From Centrapalus pauciflorus (taxonomy: Eukaryota; Streptophyta; Magnoliopsida; Asterales; Asteraceae): a DNA stretch of 64,000 nt. Every line of letters begins with the position of its first letter. Position 1 is the first letter of the stretch. Under the pieces are notes generated by a model. It was given only the letters and a program-made list of their open reading frames with translations. It did no database searches and was not told where the DNA came from. The DNA lies in the NCBI GenBank assembly GCA_020465985.1, contig JAANYP010003248.1, positions 67,001-131,000 on the forward strand, in the 5' to 3' direction. A program made the position numbers and the translations under genes. Positions 26,585 through 36,830 of this stretch are shown piece after piece.

Positions 26585-26898
26585 GGGTTTATTATAAAAA
26601 AACTAACCAACATGTTTTCACGTTTTTTGCATATTCGTCTTTCCATGTTATTTTTATTTCCATAAAAGTTTTCAAGTTAATTTTTTGTTTTTGGTTTAGT
26701 ATATTTTGACATTAGAACCCGCTTTTACATTTTCAAAAAACCCGGTTTACTAATTATAAACGCCAAAACGGGTTCTAATGTCCAAATTTCACTAAACGAA
26801 AAACAAAAAATTATGTTGAAGACTTTTATGAAAAAAATAACATATAGGGACAAAACACAAAAAACGTGAAAGCATTTTGGTTTTTTTCATGATAAACC
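26585..26898. mobile_element. Foldback MITE, 314 bp
   Basis: The halves are inverted copies: GGGTTTATTATAAAAAAAC at the left mirrors GGTTTATCATGAAAAAAACC from the right, and a CACGTTTTTTG motif is mirrored further in. It is flanked by TTATA on both sides (26580-26584 and 26899-26903). No coding capacity. A related unit is at 44526-44820. Confidence 0.65.
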
Positions 26899-26903
26899 TT
26901 ATA

Positions 26904-27617
26904 ATATAATACAAAATACATGTTTTTATATATTATTATGCTTTCTACGTACCTCTAAATAAAATATAAAATATATTAAAATCAACGACACAAGATAACC
27001 AAGACAATTGATGTATTAAAATCTTTATGAGAAGGTTGGTGATCATTTAAAGATAACCAAGACGTACAATTGTGAGAAATGACAGTATCTTATTCAGGAT
27101 GTGAATTTAAAAAAGATATGTTATGTTGATAGTTATAATAATGAATGTAGAAAAGTTAGATGCAAGAACGACCATATTAATTATTAAAGAGAGAAATATT
27201 TTAGTGGACTATATATGTTTTTTTTTTAATTATAACTTTCAAATTTACTTTCATAATGTTAGGAACTTATTTCTTATATATGCCTTAATAAAATGTTTTT
27301 GAAATGAAAATGAGGTCCTAAAATATCATATTGTGACATTTGTTAACATAATTAATTAATTAGAATTAAAGCAATTAATATCCAAAAACACTATTTACGT
27401 GTTATTTCATAAATCATACTCAAACAGCAAATACATCCACAACATAGTATCTTATTTAAGACATGGTAACAACTCCTTGATAATTAATAGCATTAATCAT
27501 GTTCCTAAGCAATTACAACCCAATTCTTAAAATTAACATGTTTTTTGGCAACTTATTGGTAAATGTTTATTATCCTTGATGCTTCTTCTTAAACCACAAA
27601 ATTTTGTTTAACATTTA
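26904..27617. other. Intergenic, nothing recognised
   Basis: AT-rich sequence upstream of the small gene at 27708. Confidence 0.5.
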
Positions 27618-27644
27618 TGCGTGTGTGTGTGTGTGTGTATATAT
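27618..27644. promoter_or_regulatory. (GT)n tract running into a TATA-like motif
   Basis: A GCGTGTGTGTGT tract leads into TATATAT (27638-27644), about 65 bases before the ATG at 27708. The spacing suits a TATA box for that gene, but simple sequence makes this uncertain. Confidence 0.35.
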
Positions 27645-27707
27645 GCACTAAAAAGCCTTTTATGATTTGTAAAAACTCGATCATTTAATTCACACACAAT
27701 TAAGTTC

Positions 27708-28037
27708 ATGATCAATGTACCATTTTCATGGGAGAAAGTTCCTGGGCAACCAAGGTTCATGGCCTCACCGAAATGTGATTTAAATGGTGCGATGAGCAAG
27801 AGGAAGAAGCCTTTACCACCACCACCAATGCCGCCAGGATCATCAACGCAAAGAAGTATGTCAAGACGAGCATTTTGGATGGAAGAGGACCCCTTTCTTG
27901 TGGCTATGAGAGAATGTACAAAAGATTATTGTAATCTTGAGTTGAGTTGCAAGACTAAGGATGAGTTCAAGAAAAAGAGATATGAGAGTAGTAGGGTTTG
28001 TTGGAGCAAGTCTTTCTTCTGCAAATTGTTGCAATGA
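27708..28037 (+). CDS. Small DUF688-like plant protein
   Basis: A 109-aa single-exon protein of unknown function. The N-terminus has VPFSWEKVPGQPR (residues 4-16), the signature seen at the start of plant DUF688-type proteins (VPFSWE..PG.P). A proline-rich stretch KPLPPPPMPPG follows, then a region with FWMEEDPFLVAMRECTKD and a basic, Cys-containing C-terminus. No signal peptide or membrane segment is visible. The start is the only in-frame Met before the conserved motif. The family tie rests on one motif from memory; the reading frame itself, with its non-random composition in very AT-rich surroundings, is good evidence for a real gene. Confidence 0.7.
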   Translation: MINVPFSWEKVPGQPRFMASPKCDLNGAMSKRKKPLPPPPMPPGSSTQRSMSRRAFWMEEDPFLVAMRECTKDYCNLELSCKTKDEFKKKRYESSRVCWSKSFFCKLLQ

Positions 28038-28182
28038 TCATGTTTCAGAAGGTGGCAGCTACTTGATCATCTCACCATGTTTTCGATCCGAATTTAGGCT
28101 TTGATTCAATTTCAGAAAGTATCGATTTCGCGTCACCTATGTGTGTGTTATAGACTTATAGTATGAATAATTGAATATTATA

Positions 28183-29831
28183 TCAATTATTTTCTGTCTT
28201 TATAAATAGAGAGCTGGACAGGCCCACTTCTATTAGTTCTATGGGTTAATTTAGAGGCAAAACCAAAAGGTTGGAGTGAGCTATATTAAGCCCGACTTGG
28301 GATACAGAGTTTTTGAAGTTTTTATTAATGATATTAAAGTTATAACAATATCATTCATAGATTAAATAAATAAATATATTAAACGTAATAGAACAATTTT
28401 CAAATCAAACCTATTAAAGTTCTAATAGAGAGTGATAAGATATTATTACGAATTCATTTCTAAATCAGATGACATTGTTGAAGAATTTTTTTTTTTTTTT
28501 TAAATTTGACGTACTATTTGTCTATTTCAACTTGATGTATAAAAACCAACATACCAAATTTTATTTTGCATTGTTATAAAAATATATATTTGAATTTGAT
28601 ATATGAAATAAAAAACACTGTTTTGAACAAAAAATCAACAAGAAATGTAGATTCGAATCATAAAACACAGACAAGTGATTTCGCTGGAGTGAATGTTTGT
28701 TAGAGACAAATGGTTGGTCAGCATATTGCGATCGATTCATCAGTTTGTAAGTCATTTTCTTTAAAAAATATCATTTTGATAAGTTTTAGTCAATTGGAGT
28801 TTTTTGTGCAATGAAACAGAGTTGGGGAATCGCAAAAGTGATCCAGTTTAAAAGTTTTTTGCACAAATCTTTTTTTTTAAACGCAATAAAATAAATGGAT
28901 AATTGTGCAAAAAATCTCTCAAGTTGGATCATTTTTTATATTAAAACTCTCACCATTTTTTATTTCACAAAAACTCTCAACCGGTAAAATCTTACAAAAA
29001 TGAGATATTATCGGTTTAAAGTCACAGGACATCATCGACAAGTCACCAGTGACCACCAGAATTTCACTAAAAAGGTAAATTCCAACCAAATACACAGATT
29101 TGAACAAAGAATTCAACAAAAAATGTGGATTTGAATCATAAAACACAGACAAAGTGAGTTCGCTAGAGAAAAGGTTTGTTGGAGACAAATGTTTGGTTAG
29201 CATATTACAACCGGTTCATCAGGTTGTAAGTTTTTTTTTTTGGAAAAAAGAACATCATTTTGATAAGTTTTATTCAGTTTTGGGTTTTTTGTGCAATGCA
29301 AAAAATTTGGTGGCTTTAATCCTAAAAACGATCCAACTTGAAGGTGTTTTGCGCAAATTTCCCTAAAATAAAATAAGTGTTTATTTCATATATCAAATGC
29401 AAAAATATATTTTTATAACAATGCAATATAAAATTTGGTATGCTGATTTTTATACATCAAGTTGAAATAGACAAATAGTATGTCGATTTTATATGTCAAA
29501 GTTAAAATTCTTCAACGATGTCATTTGATTTTATAAATAAATTCGTAATAATATCTTATCACTACTTATTAGAATTTTAGTAGGTTTGATTTGTAAATTG
29601 TTCTATTATATTTAATTTTATACTTATGGTTTATGCTATATTATTTATTTAATCCATGAATAATTTTGTTATAACTCTAATATCATTAATAAAAACTTCA
29701 AAACCTCTGTATCCAAAGTCGGGCTCAATATAGCCCACTCCAATGTTTTGGTTTTACCTCTAAACTAATCCATAGAACTAATAGAAGCGGGCCTGTCCAG
29801 CTCTCTATATATATAGACAGAAAATAATCGA
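28183..29831. mobile_element. 1.65-kb foldback element with long inverted arms
   Basis: The left arm (28183-28612) is repeated in inverted orientation as the right arm (29370-29831). Mirrored landmarks include GAGAGCTGGACAGGCCC with GGGCCTGTCCAGCTCTC, and ATTATTTTCTGTC at the outer ends. The spacer holds a direct duplication (about 28613-28790 and 29098-29300). No transposase frame. I found no convincing target-site duplication, so the superfamily is open, with Mutator-like the best guess. Confidence 0.8.
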
Positions 29832-30728
29832 TATATATTCATAAAGTGACAATTTTGGCTGTAATTACTTTGTTAATCAAATGGGGAAGTACGTATAAAT
29901 AGCCATTTTAAGTTAACTATATATTTTTTGAAAACAATAAAAAATAACTAAATATGCGTTTGTTAATTATTTTTATGGTGCAAGTAAGAAGCTTCCATTA
30001 ATAAGTTTTTGATAAAGTCGTCAACAAAAGTAATTTAACACAAAACACGAGTATAATCGAGTTGAGCAAACTTGTAGCTAGTCGAGATTGGCTCAGAAAA
30101 TACACGAAAATAACTCGGTACAAGTCAAGTCTAGCTTAAATTACAGGACGACTCATGACGCTCGCAAGCCTAATCAAGCTTCCAGTTTTATGTAATTTTA
30201 CAGTTTTATACATCAATAGTTATATAATAAAAATTGGTTGGTGTATATCAATAATAAAAACGCCACATTATTTTGTCAATGTTATCTAACATACGGACCT
30301 AAAAACTGTCAAATATAGAAATAAAAGTTCATGATGTTAACCATTAAAAACAAAAAAGTCAATATGTTTCAATATCAACCTTGTAAAATATAAAAATTAG
30401 TTGAACCCAAAAAGTTATAAAACTCAAATATTAATGTAAATATATATTAGGGATATTTGTAAAAAACCCTCAAATTAACAAAATATGATTTATATGTTCA
30501 AATTAACATACAGGGTTTTAAGGTTGCACAAAACAATTTCTTGCGCGCATAGGCGCATAGCTGCTTGCATAAAACATTACGATATAACGAAGAAACAACC
30601 TAAATAAACAAATACTAGTCTACAGTTGGTCCTAACCAAATTAACAAGTTTGCAAATCGAACGTATATATATCTAAACTAAACAAGAGCAACTGATCGAG
30701 CATGTGATCGTCCGGTCCTTGCTTGGTT
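29832..30728. other. Intergenic, nothing recognised
   Basis: AT-rich flank of the copia insertion with no supported feature. Confidence 0.5.
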
Positions 30729-30733
30729 GTTTT

Positions 30734-30792
30734 TGATGAGAAGCCGTGTGATCAGTGTTTACAAGTAATCAGTGTTTACAAGTTCATCCTCT
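30734..30792 (+). repeat. 5' LTR fragment, 59 bp
   Basis: Matches the first 59 bp of the 3' LTR at every base. Inside it a 17-bp unit beginning ATCAGTGTTTACAAGT occurs twice in tandem. Confidence 0.95.
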
Positions 30793-33700
30793 AAATCTCT
30801 AGCCAATCGCCTCTACCTGAAGAAGAGGCTGTACACCTTTCAAATGGGAGCAGGGAAAACTATAGAAGATCATGTAGACGAATTCAACAAGTTGTTGTTG
30901 GATTTAGAGAATGTTGAAGTGAATGTCGATGAAGAAGACAGGGCAATCCTATTCCTGACAACACTGCCGTCCACCTATGAGCACTTCGTGGACACCCTCA
31001 TTTTTGGGAGGGAGAGTCTGACCATGGATGACGTTATGGCTGCAATTAACTCAAGAGAACTCAACAGGAAATCAGACCTGAAGGAGACCAGTGCAGAGGG
31101 TCTCTATGTCAGAGGCAGAACAGAAAAACGGGAGTTCAAGAAGAAAGGAAACTCAAAGTCTGCAGCAAGATCCAAGTCAAGGGGAAGAAAGAAATGCTTT
31201 GTGTGCCAATCTGAGACACATCTCATCAAGGATTGTCCAGAAAAGTGGAAGAAAAGAGATGAAAACCAGCCCAGAAACCAAAATGTTCAGACACCAGATG
31301 CTGATGGATACGAAAGTTCTGAAGTTTTGATGGTATGTTCACACCCCCTAATGGATGATTGGATACTTGATTCAGGGTGTTCTCACCACATGACACCCAA
31401 CAAACACCTATTTGACACTTTTGAGCAAGTCAACTTAGGATCTGTCAAGTTGGGGGATGATAGTCCATGCAATGTAGAAGGCATGGGCAGTATTAAATTG
31501 AGACTGTATGATGGGTCTGAATTCAAGTTGCAGCAGGTCAGATACATTCCCAAACTTAAGAGAAATCTGATTTCTCTTGGGTGTCTTGAGCAAGAAGGGT
31601 TCAAAGTAAAGATGGGCAGTGGCAAAATCAAGATCATAAATGGGGCAAGGGTGGTTATGCAAGGAACAAGAAGACCCAACAACATTTATGTTCTTGAATG
31701 CAGAGAAGAAGTGAACACAGTGGGTTCAGTAAATAAGAGTCTTGTTCAAGAGGAGACTACATTGTGGCACCAAAGGCTGGGGCACATGAGCATTCAGGGG
31801 CTAAAGGAACTGTCACAGATAAATGCTTTTGGCAGCCTTAAAATCAAGGAGTTGGACTTCTGTGAACACTGTATCATGGCCAAATCTCACAAAGTTAAGT
31901 TTGGCACAGGCAGACACAAGTCAGGGAAGGTGCTAGAATACATCCATGCTGACTTATGGGGTCCTGCAAGGACACAAACTCTGGGTGGTGCCAAGTACTT
32001 CTTGTCTATTATAGACGATTACTCAAGGAGAGTGTGGGTGTATCCTATGAGAACCAAGGATGAGGCCTTAGAGAAGTTTAAAACATGGAAACTCCTGGTT
32101 GAAACTCAGACTGAATCAAAGGTTAAAAAGCTGCGTACTGACAATGGCCTAGAGTTTTGCAATCTTGAGTTTAAGCAGTACTGTGAAGCACAAGGAATAG
32201 CTAGACACCTGACTGTACCTGGGAATCCACAGCAAAATGGATTAGCAGAGAGGATGAATAGAACTCTGCTCAATAAGGTGAGAGCCATGTTGGCACAAAC
32301 TGGAATGCCAAAGCATTTCTGGGGAGAAGCTGTAACAACAGCAGCTTATCTAGTAAACAGAAGCCCATCTGCTGCTATTGAGAATAAAACTCCCATGTAT
32401 ATGTGGACTGGAGAAGAGTCTGATTACAGCCAGCTAAGGATTTTTGGCAGTGTTGCTTATGCCCATATACGACAGGATAAGCTGGAACCTAGAGCTATTA
32501 AGTGTGTAATGCTTGGGTATCCACAAGGTGTTAAAGGTTACAGGCTATGGAGAATAGATGGGGGCAGCCCAAAGGTGGTCATTAGCAGGGATGTCACCTT
32601 TAATGAACACCAGTTGTACAAGGATGCAGTAGGAAAGCAAACTGCAGAGAAGTCTCAGATTGAGGTGGAGCTGGTTGATATGCATAAGAAGTCATCAGAG
32701 TCACCAGTGGAAGCAGAACCCTCATCTCAACTGACCAATTATCAGCTGGCAAGAGACAGACAGAGAAGACATATTGTTCCACCTTCAAGGTATAGGGAAC
32801 AAGATGATATAAATGCATTTGCATTTGCTGTGGCTGAATATGAAGATACAATAGAACCTCTAAGCTTTAAAGAGGCAGTAAACTCCCCACAAAGGGATAA
32901 GTGGCTTGAAGCTATGAATGAGGAAATGGAGTCCTTATACAAAAACAGAACATGGGAACTGGTAGAACAACCCAAGGGTCAAAGTGCAGTAGGTTGCAAG
33001 TGGCTGTTTAAAGTGAAAGAAGGAATTCCAGGAGTTGCAGAGCCAAGATTTAAAGCTAGACTAGTGGCTAAGGGGTTTACACAGAAGCCTGGAGTTGATT
33101 TCACTGAAATCTTTTCACCAGTGGTAAAACATGCGTCTATCCGTATCTTATTAGCCTTAACTGCTAGAGAAGATTATGAACTAGAGCAACTAGATGTGAA
33201 AACAGCTTTCTTACATGGTGACTTGACAGAAACAATTTATATGGTTCAACCTAAGGGGTTTGAGGTAGCTGGAAAGGAGAATCATGTATGTTTATTGAAA
33301 AAGTCTTTGTATGGACTTAAGCAGTCACCCAGGATGTGGTATATCAAGTTTGATGAGCAGATGCTGGCACAAGGTTTTCACAGAAGTTCATATGATAGTT
33401 GTGTGTATTTTAAAGAATACAAAAGGAAGAAGTACATATATCTGCTACTGTATGTAGATGATATGCTACTGGCGTGTGAAGACAAAGAAGAAATTCAGAA
33501 TACTAAGAGGCTACTGAGTACTAAGTTTGATATGAAAGAACTTGGAGAGGCTAAGAAGATTTTGGGTATGGAAATCATAAGGGACAGAAACAGGAGAGTG
33601 CTGAAACTATCTCAGAGTGGGTATATTAAAAAGGTACTAATGAAGTTTAGTATGGAAGAAGCAAAATCAGTAGGAACACCATTGGGAGTCCAGTTTAAGC

Positions 33701-34428
33701 TATCTGCATTAGGGTGTCCTACTTCTGAAAAAGAAATCAGTGAAATGGAAAATGTCCCATATGCACAAGCTGTTGGTAGCCTCATGTACCTAATGGTAGG
33801 AACTAGACCAGATTTAGCTTATGCTGTTGGACTAGTTAGTAGGTATTTGTCAAACCCTGGTAAGGACCATTGGAATGCAGTGAAGTGGATACTAAGGTAC
33901 TTGAAAGGAACCAAAGAGGTTGGAATAGTATTTGGAGCTGAAGAACATAAAGATCATATAATACAGGGGTATTCTGATTCTGACTATGCTAAAGACTTGG
34001 ATAAATACAGGTCTGTGAGTGGTTATGTTTTTCAAGTTAAAGGTTGCACAATAAGTTGGAAGTCATCTCTGCAACATGTAGTTGCATTATCATCAACTGA
34101 AGCCGAGTATATTTCACTAACAGAAGCAGTGAAAGAAGCTATTTGGTTAAAGGGTTTTTTGTCTGAAATAGGAATCCAACATGATGGTGCAATTGTGTTA
34201 TGTGATAATCAGAGTGCAATACACTTGGCTAAAAATCCAGCATATCATGAGAGGTCAAAACATATTAATGTGAAGTTACACTTCATAAGAGATGTCATAA
34301 GCAACAAAGAAGTATGTGTGGAGAAGGTACATACAGATGTGAATGCTGCTGACATGTTAACTAAGGTGTTGCCAGGACCTAAATTTCAGTGGTGCTTAAG
34401 TGAATTGCACATTTCAAGTTACTTGTAA
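30772..34428 (+). CDS. Copia Gag-Pol polyprotein, N-terminally truncated, otherwise open
   Basis: An open frame of 1218 codons without stop or frameshift. Counted from the frame start: end of gag with a CCHC zinc knuckle (142-155), aspartic protease DSG (200-202), integrase HHCC zinc finger (H333, H337, C364, C367), integrase catalytic D394, D457 and E493 with the expected 35-residue spacing, reverse transcriptase with YGLKQSPRMWY and YVDDML (about 893), and RNase H with CDNQSAIHLAKNP (about 1144). The integrase-before-RT order defines Ty1/copia. The first in-frame ATG is at 30844; the frame itself begins inside the LTR remnant with no native start, because the gag N-terminus is deleted. The enzymatic motifs look intact, but the copy lacks its 5' promoter and primer site, so it is unlikely to move on its own. 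Confidence 0.93.
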   Translation: MFTSSSSKSLANRLYLKKRLYTFQMGAGKTIEDHVDEFNKLLLDLENVEVNVDEEDRAILFLTTLPSTYEHFVDTLIFGRESLTMDDVMAAINSRELNRKSDLKETSAEGLYVRGRTEKREFKKKGNSKSAARSKSRGRKKCFVCQSETHLIKDCPEKWKKRDENQPRNQNVQTPDADGYESSEVLMVCSHPLMDDWILDSGCSHHMTPNKHLFDTFEQVNLGSVKLGDDSPCNVEGMGSIKLRLYDGSEFKLQQVRYIPKLKRNLISLGCLEQEGFKVKMGSGKIKIINGARVVMQGTRRPNNIYVLECREEVNTVGSVNKSLVQEETTLWHQRLGHMSIQGLKELSQINAFGSLKIKELDFCEHCIMAKSHKVKFGTGRHKSGKVLEYIHADLWGPARTQTLGGAKYFLSIIDDYSRRVWVYPMRTKDEALEKFKTWKLLVETQTESKVKKLRTDNGLEFCNLEFKQYCEAQGIARHLTVPGNPQQNGLAERMNRTLLNKVRAMLAQTGMPKHFWGEAVTTAAYLVNRSPSAAIENKTPMYMWTGEESDYSQLRIFGSVAYAHIRQDKLEPRAIKCVMLGYPQGVKGYRLWRIDGGSPKVVISRDVTFNEHQLYKDAVGKQTAEKSQIEVELVDMHKKSSESPVEAEPSSQLTNYQLARDRQRRHIVPPSRYREQDDINAFAFAVAEYEDTIEPLSFKEAVNSPQRDKWLEAMNEEMESLYKNRTWELVEQPKGQSAVGCKWLFKVKEGIPGVAEPRFKARLVAKGFTQKPGVDFTEIFSPVVKHASIRILLALTAREDYELEQLDVKTAFLHGDLTETIYMVQPKGFEVAGKENHVCLLKKSLYGLKQSPRMWYIKFDEQMLAQGFHRSSYDSCVYFKEYKRKKYIYLLLYVDDMLLACEDKEEIQNTKRLLSTKFDMKELGEAKKILGMEIIRDRNRRVLKLSQSGYIKKVLMKFSMEEAKSVGTPLGVQFKLSALGCPTSEKEISEMENVPYAQAVGSLMYLMVGTRPDLAYAVGLVSRYLSNPGKDHWNAVKWILRYLKGTKEVGIVFGAEEHKDHIIQGYSDSDYAKDLDKYRSVSGYVFQVKGCTISWKSSLQHVVALSSTEAEYISLTEAVKEAIWLKGFLSEIGIQHDGAIVLCDNQSAIHLAKNPAYHERSKHINVKLHFIRDVISNKEVCVEKVHTDVNAADMLTKVLPGPKFQWCLSELHISSYL

Positions 34429-34441
34429 GCAAGGTGGAGAT

Positions 34442-34689
34442 TGATGAGAAGCCGTGTGATCAGTGTTTACAAGTAATCAGTGTTTACAAGTTCATCCTCT
34501 TGTTTTTACTGTTGTATTAGTTGTTCAATTCTGGTAATAAGGTGGTTAATATTCTGTTAATCAACCATGAGTTAGTTAAGCCAATAGTTAGTTGATAGTT
34601 AGTTGATAGCTGTTGTATAAATAGATCAGTGCAGCAGTATTGTAACATTCATTCTCATTCAATAACAATTCAGTCTTCAATTGATTACA
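34442..34689 (+). repeat. 3' LTR of the copia element
   Basis: 248 bp from TGATGAGAAG to TTGATTACA, with TATAAATAG at 34615-34623 as the likely promoter. It sits directly after the purine-rich tract and before the GTTTT duplication. Confidence 0.95.
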
Positions 34690-35227
34690 GTTTTAACGCA
34701 TTGAATTTTAAAAAAAATTAAGAATAACATAACTGAGCAAGAATATATTAACCTATTTGAAAATGACATGAATATAAACCGGTTCTATCCCACACTATGC
34801 CATGGATCAAGTAAAAACTTCGGATTTTTTAGTGTAAAAGTTATTGAAATATAAAACCATGTTGTTTCATAGAAAAGTAATATCTTCTAACTTTTCTTTT
34901 TATCACATATCTAGTTTTAAAATATCTCTTTTCGTGGAAAATTCTGAAAACAGAAAAGAGAAATCAGATTTCTTTTTATAGTTGTTAAAGCATCAGCTTT
35001 TTGAAAAGAAGTTGCTCAAAAACAATTTGGTCGTCTGTTGATTGGCCTATACAAAACCTGCCTTTGGATTTGGAAGGTAAACTTAATTAAACTTGGTTCG
35101 GAACCAAATTATGGGACGGCTTAATTAACTTTAGATCATATTTCATTTCATAATTGTGATATATAAAACCTTTATGATTAATTCCACATTTCTTGACTTG
35201 TTTACATGGTTTCATATAATTTAAACA

Positions 35228-35374
35228 AACTCTAAGGCCTTATTTGATTTAATGTGTAATATCTTAAGTGTCTCTAAAATCTAATTTAGTCAATAGAAAT
35301 TTAGCATCATCTCTTTATTAAACAGATATAATAAGACATTAGACGTCTAAAAACTTAAAAAACAAACGAGCCCT
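35228..35374. mobile_element. Short hAT-like MITE
   Basis: The ends AAGGCCTTATTTGATTTAA and, inverted, AGGGCTCGTTTGTTTTTTAA are imperfect inverted repeats of the GGSCCNTTTG type also seen at 2145-2687. Target-site duplication not resolved. Confidence 0.45.
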
Positions 35375-35593
35375 AAGAAAATTTCTATTTATCTATACGA
35401 AATTGATTTGCTAGCATTATACATTGAAATTTACTAATTATATTTAAGAAAATTTTTCAAAAAAAATACAAATTAATGTTCTTTAATTAACCAAAAAGCT
35501 ATCTATAATTATAGTGGAGATCTTATCTTTCATCCCTACCATATATCATCATCTTTTGTATAAGCTTTTGCATGAACTTTAAAGTTGAAGAAA

Positions 35594-35746
35594 ATGGAAA
35601 TTGGTCAAAGTCCTGGCTATTTGGAGGATGATGATATGATGGTGCTCTGCTATGCTCCTCCAGTCTGCATAAAAGTTGTAATTATCATCATATCCTTCCC
35701 TTTGCTGCTTTCTAACCTTAATTTAAGGCTTTACACTATTGTTTAG
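35594..35746 (+). CDS. Candidate 50-aa ORF, unrecognised
   Basis: An ATG frame of 50 codons with an acidic N-terminal part (GYLEDDDMM), then CYAPPVC and a strongly hydrophobic KVVIIIISFPLLL segment that could be a membrane anchor. The local composition is less AT-rich than the flanks. I do not recognise it, and a chance ORF is quite possible. Confidence 0.2.
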   Translation: MEIGQSPGYLEDDDMMVLCYAPPVCIKVVIIIISFPLLLSNLNLRLYTIV

Positions 35747-35844
35747 ATTTATGTATTGGAGGAAAAATAATTAAATTATATTGTTTAGATTTAACTATTG
35801 AAAGTAAAAAGATTAGGTTGATTTATTACTATATACTTTTAGAT

Positions 35845-35970
35845 GTTAAAGTAGATATATGTGGTTATGGAAAGGGTTCGACTCCCGTCGGATGCAAGGG
35901 GTAGTTTGGGCCAAATGGGTAGTTTTGGAGTAGGAGTAGGCTAGTTTGCCGTTCAAAAAAAAATTTAGGT
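35845..35970 (+). repeat. SINE-like fragment with pol III B box
   Basis: GGGTTCGACTCCCGTC (about 35874-35889) matches the tRNA-type B box (GGTTCGANTCC). A G/T-rich body follows and ends in a short A run (35955-35963). No convincing A box lies upstream, so this would be a 5'-degraded SINE, not a tRNA gene. Confidence 0.4.
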
Positions 35971-36316
35971 AACATTTTTTTGAATAATTACAAAATTAGC
36001 AACATTTTTGAATGGCGTATTTGAAAATATCCAACTAAACCTATACCGATTTATCCTCTATTTTCATGGTAAAGTTTTTGTGATAATAAAATATTCGACA
36101 AATGTGTCTTATAATGCTTTTTAATTATGTGTTGTGATGAAATTAATCTTATCACATAATAATTCGAAGTTTTTCGTGATGAAATCTTTAAAAATTTGAC
36201 ATAAAATTTGGTAAAATGTACATATCATAAAAAGATAAGTATCACAAAAAGCATATTTCAAAATCTGTGGTTGAATTGCCCTTTGCTATTTTTTTTTTGA
36301 TATTTTTAAAAGGTTG

Positions 36317-36830
36317 ATTTTTTTTTTTTTCAAACGTAATTTTATTAAAAAACTACTTCAAATGAGATAAAGGAACAATGACCTCTAAGTTAGAGACCAA
36401 TCCAAACAAACAACAACCCAAGCCCAAGAAGAGCCGAAGATGATAAATCAAAACAACCATGGAAAAAAAAAGTAGAGAAAAGAAAACCACATAAGATTCT
36501 CCATCAAGAGCCTAATAAGAGCCAAAGCCTAAGAGAGATTAGGCCAGGATCAAGACCTCAAAAGGGTTAGAGCACCACTTCAACCAGTCAAGCTTTCGCT
36601 TCTCTTTCCTGTTTCCAAACCTTAACCTCGAGAGATCGACGTTGGACAGAAGGAAAGAGGTCTTCAAACTTGAGTTTCACATATCATTCATGATTCGCAT
36701 GCAGCAACTTGTTTCTATATTGCCATATAACCCATAAAGATATTGCAATAATACCCCTAAAGAACCCATTCCACTCCATCAGAAACCCGTGAAAAAAATC
36801 TTTGAACTAAAGAAAGCAGTGGAATCTAAC
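36317..36830 (-). pseudogene. LINE 3' end with poly(A), decayed
   Basis: Read on the minus strand, a frame resembling FLMEWNGFFRGIIAISLWV, then WQYRNKLLHANH and FEDLFPSVQRRSLEV is the C-terminal tail of a plant LINE polyprotein, with several stops. It is followed by AATAAAATTACGTTTG and then a poly(A) tract (the T run at 36317-36330 on the plus strand). A 5'-truncated insertion is the natural explanation. Confidence 0.7.

Larger units (their letters stand above)
30734..34689 (+). mobile_element. Ty1/copia LTR retrotransposon with collapsed 5' LTR
   Basis: The element is bounded by a 5-bp target-site duplication GTTTT (30729-30733 and 34690-34694) and by TG...CA ends. The 3' LTR (34442-34689, 248 bp) is complete, with a TATA box at 34614-34622. 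The 5' LTR is only its first 59 bp (30734-30792), identical to the 3' copy, then the sequence jumps straight into gag. The rest of the 5' LTR, the primer-binding site and the N-terminal part of gag are missing. A purine-rich GCAAGGTGGAGA tract precedes the 3' LTR. The intact pol frame and identical LTR pieces suggest a fairly recent insertion followed by an internal deletion. Confidence 0.95.
34695..36299. other. Intergenic with small repeats
   Basis: Holds a short hAT-like MITE (35228-35374), a possible 50-codon ORF (35594-35746) and a SINE-like fragment (35845-35970), each listed separately. No larger gene. Confidence 0.55.

Noticed and set aside
31383..32975. Minus-strand ORFs of 60-100 codons
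   Set aside because: Antisense shadows of the copia polyprotein.
35874..35889. tRNA gene on the plus strand
   Set aside because: A good B box but no A box or acceptor stem; more likely a SINE fragment.
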